From Acanthaster planci (Eukaryota > Echinodermata > Asteroidea > Valvatida > Acanthasteridae), in contig NW_019091479.1 of the NCBI RefSeq assembly GCF_001949145.1, positions 687,932 through 751,931 on the forward strand: a DNA stretch of 64,000 nt. The letters are read 5' to 3'. Both the position numbers and the translations under genes were made by a program. Each line of letters starts with the position of its first letter. The stretch's first letter is position 1. Below, in pieces: positions 10,913 to 23,400 of this stretch. Below the pieces are notes generated by a model. It saw only the letters and a program-made list of their open reading frames with translations. It had not been told where the DNA came from and made no database searches.

Positions 10913-13900
10913 TCAAGTTCTGTTTTCCCTCTTTTTCTTCAGTGTCATTCCTGTAACAAGAAAATGTACACAAAGCAAATATCATTTGGTAAAATTCAAG
11001 CTCTGTGAATTCTGTTGTTGTCATAGTAATAATCAATCATTGCTGCCCTCTTTATATTCAAATTATGAGTGTCCTTGATGGTGATGTAATGAACTATTCA
11101 ATACAAGTACACAATGCCACTAGTAATGTCATATTTATCCCATTCATTACTGTGATATCACATTAATTTACCATCATCATAATCATTATTCATTACTTCT
11201 CATGAAAGTCATTACCATTTAAACGGTACCAGTAACCCTGATTTAGATACATTACCTTGTGGCTTTTTCAGGCAAAAGTTCATCCCAGGCTTCCCATATC
11301 TCTTCAACTTTCTGGAGACATTCTTTGCCACTGAAAGATAAAGATGAAGTTTTTAAAATCGTTTTAACCACTTGCTGCCGGGGGACCCGTTTTCGAGCAC
11401 AAAGGCTCTATACACGAAGCCAGACAAAAGAGCAGGGCCTTGTAACAAAAGACCATGCTCGGCACAAAAGACTGAGCGGCTGGGCATTACCGACATTTTT
11501 TCACTCTCAATAGTGGAGATAATACAGCCTTGTTTTGAAACAGTATACCACGGTTTTGGGCATTTAGTGCGAGTGGATTACCATCAGGGACAAAAGTGCT
11601 CCACCATCGCAGCGATGAACCACACAGCACCGCTGCACGCTAATCTGGCCCCTATTGAAAAGAAAGTTATATAACACCGCACAATCTGGGCTCTTTTTAC
11701 AAGGCTGCAGGCCTGGCTGACATACTCGGGCGTCAATAAATTTTGTCTGTAAGGCTACAGTGGCCACCAGACAGTAATTCATATGGGTGTAAACGTCCAT
11801 TAATTGAAATGATGAATTTTTGAAGATTTTTGAAAACTGAAAATCTTGAAATTGGCCTGTATGTGTGCACTGCATTTTTCAAGCCACCCGGCAGCATGTG
11901 GTTAAAGAACCGTTTCATTAAATGTTGTCTCATTTCACTTAATTTACACTTAATTAACCATTTGATTACAGTTCACGAAGCATTTGAGCTACTTGGGGCT
12001 GTAGTAGATTAATCAGACAGCTCAAGTGACTTTTCTGGAACTAAGGCTGTTTTTGCTTACAATGTGTCATCAATCAAAAGCATCCATCATCCATCTGCCA
12101 TAAAAAAAGAATCTTCCAAACTGAGCAATATCACAAATTGGATTCTGAAGATTTGCTTCATTTCCTATTCTGCTGTATGTTTACGTTGGAGGTGTTTGGT
12201 CCTTCTGCATGGTGCTCGATTGTGCTGAGCTGTAATGAAATTTATTCTGCAGCCAAAAACTAAAAACACTGATAGTGCAATACGGCCGTTTCACAATAGT
12301 GCGCCACCAAGTGTTTGCAACGTGTGCAAAATTTGTCAACTCAATGCGCGTTTGAAAGGGGGTCAACAAATTTTGCGTGTTATGATTTGCCAACGTGTTG
12401 CAAACTCTTGGTGGCACACTATTGTGAATCGCCTGTATTGACAGGGAACAGAACAATTGCGAAGCAGTGCAGTGTCAGTGGGAAGTTGTGCAGAATGACA
12501 AAGTCCACCCAACAAACAACACTCACTGGATTCCCTAGGTATTCTTGAGCCATACATCTGATTCTGTAGAAACTGGAGTGTAGCTTCATTAGGAGATGGA
12601 TTATGAACTTTAGATCTCTGGATGACTTGGATGGTAGTTGGCTCCTTCTCCTCATCAAACTCTTCAAAGTCACTATCTTCATCATCATCATCATTCCTGA
12701 CAGGAACTGTTAGCTTCCCCTGAGGGCTGGATTCTGTCTGTGATTTCTCACTAAAGCACAAATGGAAATACTGACTGGATCCAATCAAAATTATTTATAG
12801 CAAACATCATAAAACTTGCTACACTTTCATCCCTTTTTTTCAGTTACAGCTTTATAAAAAATTAGAAATAATGAAGAAAAAGGGTGAAGTCATGATTCAC
12901 AAACATCTTCCTTATTGACGATACCTGATTTCTGACGTTAACTCCTTTGGTTGGGCAAGTTTGTCAAGTAGCTCAGCAGGTAGCCTAGCCTTGCTAAGGG
13001 ATACCTTCTTCTTTTGTTTCTGCTCCTTAAGAAGTTTGTCTCGTTCTCGACGTTTCTCCTTGGCTTTTAACTTTGTTCTAATAGTCATTGACAAGAAGAC
13101 AAAATACAACAGAACATCACAAGGTATTTTATCACAAGGTATTTGGACTCCAGAAGAAATTCAGGCTAGTTTTGTGAAAGGTGTGGAAAACACAAGAAAG
13201 GAAAACAAAGAATTCAAAATGCTTCCCCCCCCCGTAATTCTCTAATCTCTGCCCTAAACAAAAGAGTCATGGGTTTAGATATAGTTGATTCCTGAAGTAA
13301 AAATAAGTTAAAAGGGGGAAAATATTTCTCCATACCTCTGAAGATCTTTGAGTGCATTTGATATAGATTCTAATGCCTCTTGTCTTCCCTGACTGAAGGA
13401 AACTGCCTCAGGAGCTTCATCATCGATTTCCATCTCATCATGTCTCTCTGTGTCTACAGTTGATGCTTCTGTCTTGCTCTTTCTCGTCTTTACCATTCTG
13501 TGTGATGGCTTCTTCTTCACGCTGGGTGCAGGACTACAAATTCAGTTTTCCGAAAAAAAGCACATCATGTACATGACGGAGAGCGGCCCAGGAAGTGCAA
13601 TAATATAACAACTGAATAACTACCAATACCATGACTACGTAACCCTGGTAACTACATAAGCTATCTAAGTTGTCAGTAGCGAGAACATGAAAAACAGCAG
13701 GGCTGAAATGTTGCATCCTGACTCCACTTTTCTCATCATATATCATCTCAATAAAAGTCAGTCATAATAGAAATGCTGGAAGTGGAAAGACACGAATTCT
13801 GGACTGAGTGAGAAACATTTACCGATGTTGTTGCGAAACACTTTGAAAATTCTCTTCACTCCACATAGCCCCACTAGTGTGGCACGGACTCTCACTCCCG

Positions 13901-14010
13901 ATCCATCCTGATGGATCGGGAGTGAGAGTCCGTGCCACACTAGTGGGGCTACACTCCACATAGACTTTATAGTCATACACAACTGCTGAAGTGGAGTCGG
14001 GACGCAACAT
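10913..14010 (-). CDS. NOL7: Nucleolar protein 7 (NOL7), six coding exons
   Basis: Nucleolar protein of the NOL7 family, which is linked to early ribosome biogenesis. Exons on the minus strand, in order: 14010-13979, 13533-13336, 13077-12925, 12750-12527, 11330-11256, 10950-10913. Phases close exactly to 239 codons plus TGA (the human protein is about 257 residues). The start MLRPDSTSAV resembles the family's short Arg/Pro N-terminus; an alternative in-frame ATG lies 15 bp upstream at 14025. Family landmarks are the acidic DDEAPEAVSFSQGRQEA block, a lysine/arginine-rich helical stretch with KLLKEQKQKKKVSL and LPAELLDKLA, a DDDDEDSDFEEFDEE acidic tract, and the C-terminal ATLQFLQNQMYGSRIPRE, which corresponds to the family's AFIHNSLYG region. 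The last exon is tiny (12 codons, basic), and exons 1, 5 and 6 rest on splice phase rather than strong similarity. Introns 1 and 4 carry mobile elements. The gene is divergent from EMC1. Confidence 0.85.
11368..11901. mobile_element. piggyBac-like non-autonomous element, copy 1 (NOL7 intron 4)
   Basis: A 534-bp element bounded on both sides by TTAA (11364-11367 and 11902-11905), the target site that piggyBac transposons duplicate. The left end is CCACTTGCTGCCGGGGG and the reverse complement of the right end is CCACATGCTGCCGGGTGG, so the terminal inverted repeats match at nearly every position for about 15 bp. No transposase frame is visible. Its right part matches, in reverse complement, the sequence at about 46830-46957, which belongs to a second copy in a NALCN intron. 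Confidence 0.8.
12278..12440. mobile_element. 163-bp MITE with long inverted repeats (NOL7 intron 4)
   Basis: The whole element is two inverted arms of about 60 bp around a short centre. The left arm begins CAATACGGCCGTTTCACAAT, and the reverse complement of the right end begins CAATACAGGCGATTCACAAT. Homology continues through GTGCCACCAAG, GTTTGCAAC and GCAAAATTTGT on both arms. It has no coding capacity and no clear target duplication, so the superfamily is undetermined. It would fold into a strong RNA hairpin in the NOL7 pre-mRNA. Confidence 0.75.
13866..13951. repeat. Perfect 42-bp-arm palindrome in NOL7 intron 1
   Basis: Left arm 13866-13907 and right arm 13910-13951 are exact reverse complements with a 2-bp spacer (CT). 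The palindrome is embedded between two copies of the 11-bp word ACTCCACATAG (13858-13868 and 13953-13963). The sequence lies in NOL7 intron 1, between the coding exons at 13979-14010 and 13336-13533. Perfect arms imply a recent origin, such as fold-back insertion or replication template switching, or else an assembly or cloning artefact. Confidence 0.95.
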
Positions 14011-14435
14011 TTTTTCCAACAGCAACAGGCCTATTACAGATTTGGACTAATGGTATGTTATTTAAATCGCTCACACCAAAAAACCGAAAGGTAGTCCGTC
14101 CGTTCAGGTGTCCCGGGTGTTGTTACATTCTGTAGGCTGTACGTACACATGTACATGTGTACAGTGTGCCGTACCACTGCCAGCTTTGCAGCTTTCCCAT
14201 GTGTTTTCAACCTTGTTCCCATTTTACACGCTCACAGCTTTCATCTAACCCCAAACAGAGGAGACTCGAAATCCTGCAATCGATACTGAAGTACAATTTA
14301 GACTGGTACCCAGAGCTTTAACTTATCCGTATTGTTTAATATGTGTATTAAATGGGTGCCAGATTGTGCACATAAATTGGTGATTAATGTTGGCGCACGC
14401 CGGACGTGACTGTTGGAAACTCCTAACATTTCAGC
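14011..14435. promoter_or_regulatory. Candidate bidirectional promoter of NOL7 and EMC1
   Basis: The start codons of NOL7 (minus, 14010) and EMC1 (plus, 14436) are about 425 bp apart, with no other gene between them. Both are housekeeping-type genes. The interval contains an ACATGTACATGTGT palindromic run near 14147-14160 and a GC-rich CGCACGCCGGACGTGAC stretch at about 14394-14410 close to the EMC1 start. No TATA box is obvious. Transcription start sites cannot be placed from sequence. Confidence 0.5.
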
Positions 14436-17400
14436 ATGAACAGTTTAGCTATTCTGCTGTTTTTACTGCTAGGACTCTTTGGGATTGGCAATTCACTTTA
14501 TGAGGATCAAGTGGGAAAATTTGATTGGTAAATTTTCGTTGTGAAATCACCAGGATTATTTGTAGCTACAACATGACCTCCATCATCGTGCATGTTCATG
14601 CAGATTTTGAACAGTTGGCTTTGCTGGGGTTTTGGAAGAGCGCCCTCTAGGGGGCTTATTATGTTAATCAAGTTTATGCCAACATTTATTTTACTGTAAT
14701 ACTTACACAATCAGGGAACTGAAATGTGCAAGCTAATTAGTGTTAAGACTAGAGTAACTGTAATGTTTAGCATAAGCCTTTATCATGGTTACGCATCAGT
14801 CCCAACTATAGTTGGGTCCGTCCCAACTAGAGTGCTACAGTTGGGCCGGCCTAACTACAGCAGATAGGTCCTGTGTGCATGATGTGCCCAGCATGTGCCA
14901 AAGTCATATTGTTTACAAATGTCATGTCATTGGTCATAGGGCTCGATGAACAGATGAAGTGCCACATTTTAGATGAATTTGTCAAGTGTGAGACACATTG
15001 ACTTAGATGATGTTGAAACATTCCCCACGGACATTGGTCAACAATAGTTGGGCAAGCCCAACTGCAGCACGTAGCACTACAGTTGGGACTTATGCTATAG
15101 TTAGGACGTAACATCGCTAATACCGCACAGGCCTAGGTCATTTTGTGCAATGTTAAAAAGGCGCTGTTGGAAGGAAAAAAAGAGCAAGCATTGCCCCTTA
15201 ATCCTTCCCACTTGAATGTGGAGTCACAATATTCAAGTGAGCTTAGCCTGATACAGTAACAGGCCGATCGGGGGGGGGGGTGTGGGAAAATGAATACAAA
15301 TTGACAACCACAAAAATGCACACGGCAACAAGACAGACTTCGGGGGCACCTCCAAACTTGAGTATTCAAATTAAACAAAGCAAATGAGTATTTACAAAGA
15401 TATCCAACAGGCAAATTAACATTACATTACAATATTGGATAACACAAGTAATAAGACCAGTGCAGGGCTGGAGGAGAGAGCACGGCTTAAGGCATAGAAA
15501 CCCAAACGTAAAAGTGGCTCCAAAAAAAAAGAAACTAAAAGAATGACCAATGCCCCAATGCACGCAGCAGTCTTATATACCTGCAGAGTATACTCGGCCA
15601 AAATGGAAGTAAAAGAATTGAAGGAGTGTGAGTGGTGTGCCCGCAGGTGGCACTCAGGTAACTTTATTACAATACACTGTATGTACATCATCTTCAAGTT
15701 CAAGCAAACTTGAATCCTCAATTCTACTTGAAGGACAGCAGTGTGATACAGATAGGTATTGCACAAACCATATTANNNNNNNNNNNNNNNNNNNNNNNNN
15801 NNNNNNNNNNNNNNNNNNNNNNNNNNNNNNNNNNNNNNNNNNNNNNNNNNNNNNNNNNNNNNNNNNNNNNNNNNNNNNNNNNNNNNNNNNNNNNNNNNNN
15901 NNNNNNNNNNNNNNNNNNNNNNNNNNNNNNNNNNNNNNNNNNNNNNNNNNNNNNNNNNNNNNNNNNNNNNNNNNNNNNNNNNNNNNNNNNNNNNNNNNNN
16001 NNNNNNNNNNNNNNNNNNNNNNNNNNNNNNNNNNNNNNNNNNNNNNNNNNNNNNNNNNNNNNNNNNNNNNNNNNNNNNNNNNNNNNNNNNNNNNNNNNNN
16101 NNNNNNNNNNNNNNNNNNNNNNNNNNNNNNNNNNNNNNNNNNNNNNNNNNNNNNNNNNNNNNNNNNNNNNNNNNNNNNNNNNNNNNNNNNCCCTGGGTAT
16201 TGCACAAACCATATTGTTCCCTGGGTATTGCGCCATTCTTACTCCAAGTATTTGGCTCCATTTCACTTACATATGTGTACTAAAAACGTGCAGCTGCACA
16301 TTTTGTTGTAAATTTCAAAGTAGTGCAGTTGTTTCCCATGCTGCTCATCGCATGCATTGACATTTGCTTTTTTTCACATACAGGGTCACTATTCAATTTT
16401 TACTGCATGTCAAGTGTGCTTGAAGTTAAATTCATTTTGGCACTTGATCTTGTGGTATGTGGGGTACAGCCAAACTATATTATTCCATGTTCCACTCTCG
16501 CTCACATGATAACTAATTAGCTAATAATTTGTTGTACACTAGGACATAGAGTCATTTGTAAATTTGTTCCGATAGGAATTAATCTTTGAGAAGAAAGAAG
16601 TGATAAATTCCTCCCATGAATAAAACATACATGATACAGTCTCTTAGTTTATTTAGACATACTTTATCACTGTCTCAGTCTCTTATGGCTTAAAACATGG
16701 TCACAATTTATTCATTAATTTTATTTGGCAGGCGAGAGCAGTTTATTGGTAGAGCCAAGGTGGTGCACTTCGAGCGAGGAGGAAGTAAACGAAATATCTT
16801 CGTAGCAACAGAAGCAAATGTTGTTGCTGCTCTGAACACTCGAAGTGGTCATTTGACTTGGCGACAGATATTCCAACGAGGCCCTCCTGGTTACATTGAT
16901 ACTTTGTTGTATAACAATGAAGGTAAATAACAAGCTCTACCATTCCTAGATACTATACAGGACCTATTAGCTACTGAAACTATTCACTACTGTAAGAATT
17001 AGATTGCAATAAACCGAAAAACCCTAATTGCTAGTGCTGTTAAGGTACATTTTTTATTTCCTGTTAGATTTGATCAGCGTGTCAGGCGGTGGCCACTTTT
17101 TACGCTCCTGGGAACCATCATCAGGTTTCTTACGATGGGAAGTGCAAACAACAACTGAAATGGCAAACTTTAAAGTGTCAGAAGGGTAAGGAGAAAATGT
17201 CTCCAAAAATCATATCAAAATACAGCAGGTGAAATGGGATGCATTATATTAATCAGACTCTTTGAGAAGAGGGACATTTCCTAATGTTAAGGGCTATTTC
17301 CTTCGACTGGAGTACAGTTAAGCTGTAATGTATTCATTCTATTCATATTGCACCAAGATTTCTTAATGATAACTATGACAAATGTTTTTGGGTAATAAGT

Positions 17401-20400
17401 GCAAACCTTTGTTGTGTGTCTACAGCGATGCTTCAGCTGTGTTTGTGAACAATGATGAAACGCCATCTGTAGTTGTGTTAGCAGGCAGTAACCTATATGT
17501 ACACTCACTGAAAGATGGCCAGCAGGTGTGGGATCAACAGCTACCAACCACGTAAGTTGGGAAGATTCTCTTGTCCAGGATTCCTTTAGGTGGGCTAGCC
17601 AAATACAACAAAGTCTGGTTTACAGTTCTATTCCTTTATGTATTTTCTCTCTTTAGAACAAAATACAAGTGGCTGTATTCAGATGGTATTTCGGTGTACA
17701 CACTTGGTCTGGTTCCCAACTCCCACTTCAATTTACTTAAGTACTCGGCAGTAAATGGAGCCCTTCAGAATAAGGCAAGTAACAACCTACATAAATGTTT
17801 CTTGAATGTGTTGCAATTTATTGAGTAACATTTGAGAAGCATAACAAGAATTGAAAATAATTCAATTTTTCACACATGGTATATCTTTGAATCAGGCATC
17901 TCTTCAAGCAGCTTGGGCCAGTCTGCAGGATACCAGTTGTATACTGGTATCCAGGCTTCAGTTTGTGTGCATGGATACTCTCACCAACTCCTTACAGGTT
18001 GCTTCATTGGAAAATATCAATGTGTTTTCTACCACTCCTTTGAAGGTATGTCTTATACCCAGTGTCACATAGTACTGTCTTGAACAGACTTGGCAGGTTT
18101 AATTTCTGGCTTTTCCCTGAGCTCCTTGACTAGATGGCAGTTTATGATGACAATTTTACTGTTCTGAAATTTTTGTAGACAATTGGACTTGACAAACATG
18201 GTCCTAACCCCACATTGATTCAACTGTATGTTCCATCAACTGAGAGACCTGAGTTTGCCCTTCAACTGACAGAGGATCATCATGCTCTGCTTAAGATGTC
18301 TGCTGGTCAGGTGACATTGGTCAAAGATTTACCATCGGTAGGTTGATGCACTAATCAGAAAAAAGTCTGGAAAATTTGAAAACTCCTGAGAGCTGATGTC
18401 TCACCATTGATCTTGATCTTATTTTGTTGGTTCCTTTTATGTTAAGGTTTGGCAGATAACTGGTTCTACCCAGGAAGGCAGTGCAATTGTAACGACAGCT
18501 AGCTGGCTCTCATCAACAAAGGTATTGAATCAGAATTTTTTTTAAATACTTGTCTTGTCTCTTTCGATGTCTTCATGCAATTGAAATTGATCTTGTTATT
18601 ATTTACAGTTATACCAATTACTTGAACTTACAGGAAATCACTTTCCGATGCTACAAGGACGGTGTAGAGCTATCAGCAATGAAAGACACAGTAACCTTGG
18701 CAGGTGACCATGGAAATCCAACAAAGATGAGTGTGTTACTAATTGAGAAGAAGAGTGCAAATCCAGGGTATAGAGTCCTCCTAGAGACAGCTGATCATGC
18801 CTTGACACTGATCAACCAACCCGGTAGGATGCCAAGACCTTGTGTAATGTTATGGGTTTTGTTTTGCTAAGCCAACATTTGGATGACAGATTCTGCTAAC
18901 AGCTGTACATGTTACAGGGGTGAAAGAATTCAGCTTCTCAGTTGATTTCAGCTTTTTTTTGTGTAGATGTTGACCCTGAATTTCAGCTTTTTTTGTGTAG
19001 ATGTTGACCCTGAATTTCAGCTTTTTTGGGTAGATGTTAACCCTGAATTTCAGCTTTTTTGGGTAGATGTTGACCCCGAATTTCAGCTTTTTTGTACACT
19101 TTTTCTGCACAAAAGTATGGGAACGTTTTCCATTTCAGCTTTTTGCTAGCTGTTTTCAGCTTTAATTTTAAATGGCCACTCGAACCCCTGAAGTTAAAAA
19201 TGTTTAAATCACAATTGGTAGTATATGATTATGCCTGATATTGGAAGAATTTGTTGGTTTTCGTGGTGTCTGCCTGTCAAGGACGTATTGCTTGGCAACG
19301 AGAAGAGGGACTTGCCTCAGTGGCTGCTATTGAGATGGTTGAACTACCTGTGTCTGACACAGAAGCAAAGTTTGAAGAAGAATTTGGTGGAAAAGCACAA
19401 GGTAAAGTTCATCTGTACTTTGTAGCCCTGGCAAGATGATTGAAGAAATTTGTAGATGTTTCTCCATTTGTATACAGCCTAGACTTATCTATTAAGGGAA
19501 GATTCAGAAACCATCTTGGCACTGTATCTTGATGCAAGAAGTCATTAATGTTAATTTTATTCTATTTATCTACAGAGAGCATAGGATCAATGTTCCTACG
19601 GAGGCTTAGTACACAGTTTGCTCAGTTTCAGGTGAGACCAGTCATTAATTATTAACCTGCCTTGATCCTAGATTTTTCTTCCACAAGTCATAATTAGCAA
19701 GAAAGGTGTAAATTGATGCATGTGGGTTTTCTTTTCATTTAACTACTTGAGATAAGTTTTTGTTGCATTTATTTCACTATTTAGGTTTATTTGGCCCATC
19801 TGAAGAGACGATTCAGCCATGCCTTCCTTCAAGATCCAATCAGCATCCAGGAAACACTGAAAGGTAGATCTGCACTGCATAAAGAGGGAGGCAGTTCTGA
19901 TGAAAATGAGTCACTTACTCGAGATGAGTTCAGTCTTCGCAAGATCATAATTGTTGTCAGCAGGTCTGGCAAGGTAGGATGTCTAGATTGTGTTCGAGGT
20001 TGAATTGTTTCGTTATAGGAACTGAATCATCTAGCTGACACAAGGATAGCTTAGAAATCTAAAAAACCCACCAGAATCAGAGTTTCATTTGTTTATTGTC
20101 GGTAAACAGAAGGGTTTTTGTTTCTTGTGTAGTGCTAACCCAATTTTGTGGATTTGTTTCTCAGATCTTTGGTCTTGATTCTGAGGATGGATCACTGGTT
20201 TGGACTACCTATTTATCCATACTCCAGAGCTCAGATATCCCTGGTCATAATCAGGTGTTGTTGTTTGTACGGAGAACTACTGCTCATTTCCCTCATCCAC
20301 CACAATGCACTGTCACTGGTATCCACAAGGTACATTCACTAATCTCAAATCATTACTGAAAATAGAATTTGTTGTTCATTACTTTGTTGATGTGCAAGCT

Positions 20401-23400
20401 TTTTTGCATTAAGTTTTGGAAGCAAATATGAACTAGAGTTTGATCTTACAGATCCTTCAAAATCAGCACAGACTTTTTGAAAGATTTTCAGACAACTGCC
20501 ATTTCTGTAAACGGAGCCTCATGGCTCGTAAGGTTTAAGTAGGAATTTGTTGAGTGGTTTTTTGCCCACTGCAGGATTTAGAGAATTCATGAAGGATCTT
20601 GGTAAGAATGCTTAGGGAGTTTCATGGAATTCTGAATCTTTATATATCAACTTGTAACTAACCTGAGTAATTTTTGACCACTTCAGGTATCTGGCAACAC
20701 TTTCATGTACTCCTTCAACCCAATAACTGGTGATTCCTTCGACCCTGTGAATTCTGATCATATCTTACCTTACCGAGCTCAGCAGGCTAGTATGCTAGCA
20801 TTAGCTGATGAAGAGGAACTGAAGATCTTGGTTTTACTGGACACAGACAATAAGGTAGGACTGATCCATTCCTAAAAATTCATACATTGATTTTACAGAG
20901 GTGTGCAGTGCCTTGTATTTGCATTAGGTTGTCATTTACATTTATTTTGTACCAGCCTGCTTTAAGAAGTGTTACCTTTTGAATTTGCTTAATTACAGGT
21001 TTGTCAGTTCTTTGTCCTAAATTAATTGCCCAGTACACATTCTATATTTTCATAAACTGAAGAGTTTTGGAATTACAAGTGTTAAATTTGAGTGGTAATT
21101 ACTAAAATACCAAAGACACTTAGCATATTTGTCATTAATATTGCAATTGTTTTTTTGGATTGTAGGTCCATGTTTACCCTAAACAGGCTGCTGGTATCTT
21201 GCAAGACCGTGCATCATCTATATATATTTTCACTGGTAACCGTTCTGAAAACTCCTTACAAGGCTACCGGTTGGCTTCAACAGGACAAGGATCGAGGTCT
21301 CTTTCAGCTAATGTCATCTGGAATGTCCAGTTACCAACAACGGATAAAGGCATAGTTAAGCTGGAAGCAAAGAGGCATACGGGTATATCATATGGAACAT
21401 TTGATTTATCAAACAGACTAAGGCTGTACACACTAGTGCCCTATTACTTTAAATATACAGGATGTTGCTAGTGTAGCACAGTTTTTTATGAGTCTATTGT
21501 GACTTCTTTTGTATGCACCATTTTCTTTCTTGGTCTGCAGAGCACGTTCACTCTCAGGGTCGTGTGCTTGGTGATCGCTCCGTTCTTTACAAATACCTTA
21601 ATCCTAATTTGGTTGCCGTAGCTACTGAAGGACAAGATGCATCTGGAAAAGGTATGTGTTGGATTGTCTTAGTATGAGAAATTGTTTGACACAGTCATAA
21701 CCAATGTTTGGTGTACTAATTGGGTGGCATCAAAGGAAGCAGTGTGTGGCTTTGCCATGTGTGAATATTGTGTTGTTCTTTTGTCTTTGACAGGTCATCT
21801 TAGCATCTATCTACTTGATGTAGTCACTGGTCATATTGTATTCAGCATTGATCACAAAAGGGCCTCTAGCCCTCTGTTCCTGGTTCACACAGAAAACTGG
21901 ATTGTGGTGAGTTGGCCTCCACATTAAAATGCATGCATGTGGAACAAATTTTGGTTTAGATTATGGGGTCGCATTTTGGTCAGTAGGTAAATGCTTGGTG
22001 AAGTGTATGAACTATAAGTCTCTGAAGTCATTTCATTTGTTTATACATGTATACGCATTGACAAATATGCATGGCTTTCATTGTCCATTTTCCCTTCACT
22101 GTTTGCTATGTTTACATAACAGTTTTGTTACTGGTTTGTACAATTATAATTGACTGCTTATTTGAAGCCAAAACGATATACTTGAATTTTTAAGTGCCAA
22201 TATTTTATGTTTTTGATACCGATGACAATGGAACGTTGTTAGTTAACTTACTTAAAATGTCTCTTGGTAGTACCATTATTGGAACTTGCGTCACAGACGT
22301 CATGAGATGACGGTGTTAGAGCTTTATGAAGGAAAAGTGCAGAAAAACAGGTGAGTTATTTGTTTATCACATTGGGTCTGGAAAAAATCATCTGAAATGA
22401 ACTTACATGTTCATGTATGGTTAGGACGTTATAAGCAACTTTGCTTTGTTTTTAACAGCACTGTGTTTTCATCTGTGGATCCTCCTTCTGCGCCTCTGGT
22501 ATTGAGACAATCATACATCCAACCATCAGCCCTACAGTCCATGGCAGTAACACGTACAGAGAAAGGAATAACCAGCAGCAATATATTACGTTAGTCATTC
22601 ATTTTATTCTTACTATCTATCCAATCCTTTCCTAGACTAATTTGAAGGAAGACTTCAACTTTCTCTGCAGTTTGGATTAATTTTGTTGGTCAGGAATTTT
22701 TTTGTTTCAATTAAGGACACATTTGTTCTAGAACATCACTTTTCTCAAGTATTTAAACCTGTGAGATAAATTCACAAATAGGTGGTTGGCTTACCATGAA
22801 GTGTAGATTATCAAGCTTCCCTTCTCTGATTAAGGCCTTTCTTTTACCTTTGGCTTAAGGTAGTGAGGGTTTGTTTTTTGCTTTGTCATAACTGTCGTCT
22901 TAATCTGTTGTGTTCTTGCTTACCTCAACAGTTGCACTTCAGTCTGGGGGTATCCTTGCCTTGCCAAAACGTTTCCTTGATCCACGCCGACCTCTACAAC
23001 CTACCAGTGAAGAGAAAGAAGAAGGATTAATCCCATATCTACCAGAACTACCAATACAACACCAGTCAATCATCAACTATAACCAATCGGTAATGATTTG
23101 AGTTACCAATACCACACCCGTCAATCAGTCACTATAACCACTCGGTAATGATTAGAATTACAAATACCACACCCAGTCAATCATCAACTATAACCACTCG
23201 GTAATGATTAGAATTACAAATACCACACCCAGTCAATTATCAACTATAACCAATCTGTAATGATTAGAGTTACCAATACAATACCCATTCAATCATTAAC
23301 TATAACCAATCGGTACTGATTAGAGTTACCAATACCATACCAGTCAATCAGCAACTATAACCAATCGGTAATTGTTAGAGTTACCAATACCGTACTAGTC

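Noticed and set aside
12363-12788. 141-codon minus-strand frame read as a single protein
   Set aside because: Only 12527-12750 is a NOL7 exon; the remainder runs into the intron and a MITE.
13819-14025. 68-codon minus-strand frame starting at the NOL7 ATG and continuing without splicing
   Set aside because: Reading on enters the fold-back palindrome; the donor at 13978 restores the phase needed by the next NOL7 exon.
15628-16360. Long open frames of 160-227 codons on both strands
   Set aside because: They run through the block of N bases, which are read as open; the real flanks are a noncoding tandem repeat.
18967-19149. Repetitive open frame with [11 protein letters not shown] units
   Set aside because: A translation of the internal tandem block of repeat Y; not conserved in the second copy, and it lies in an EMC1 intron.
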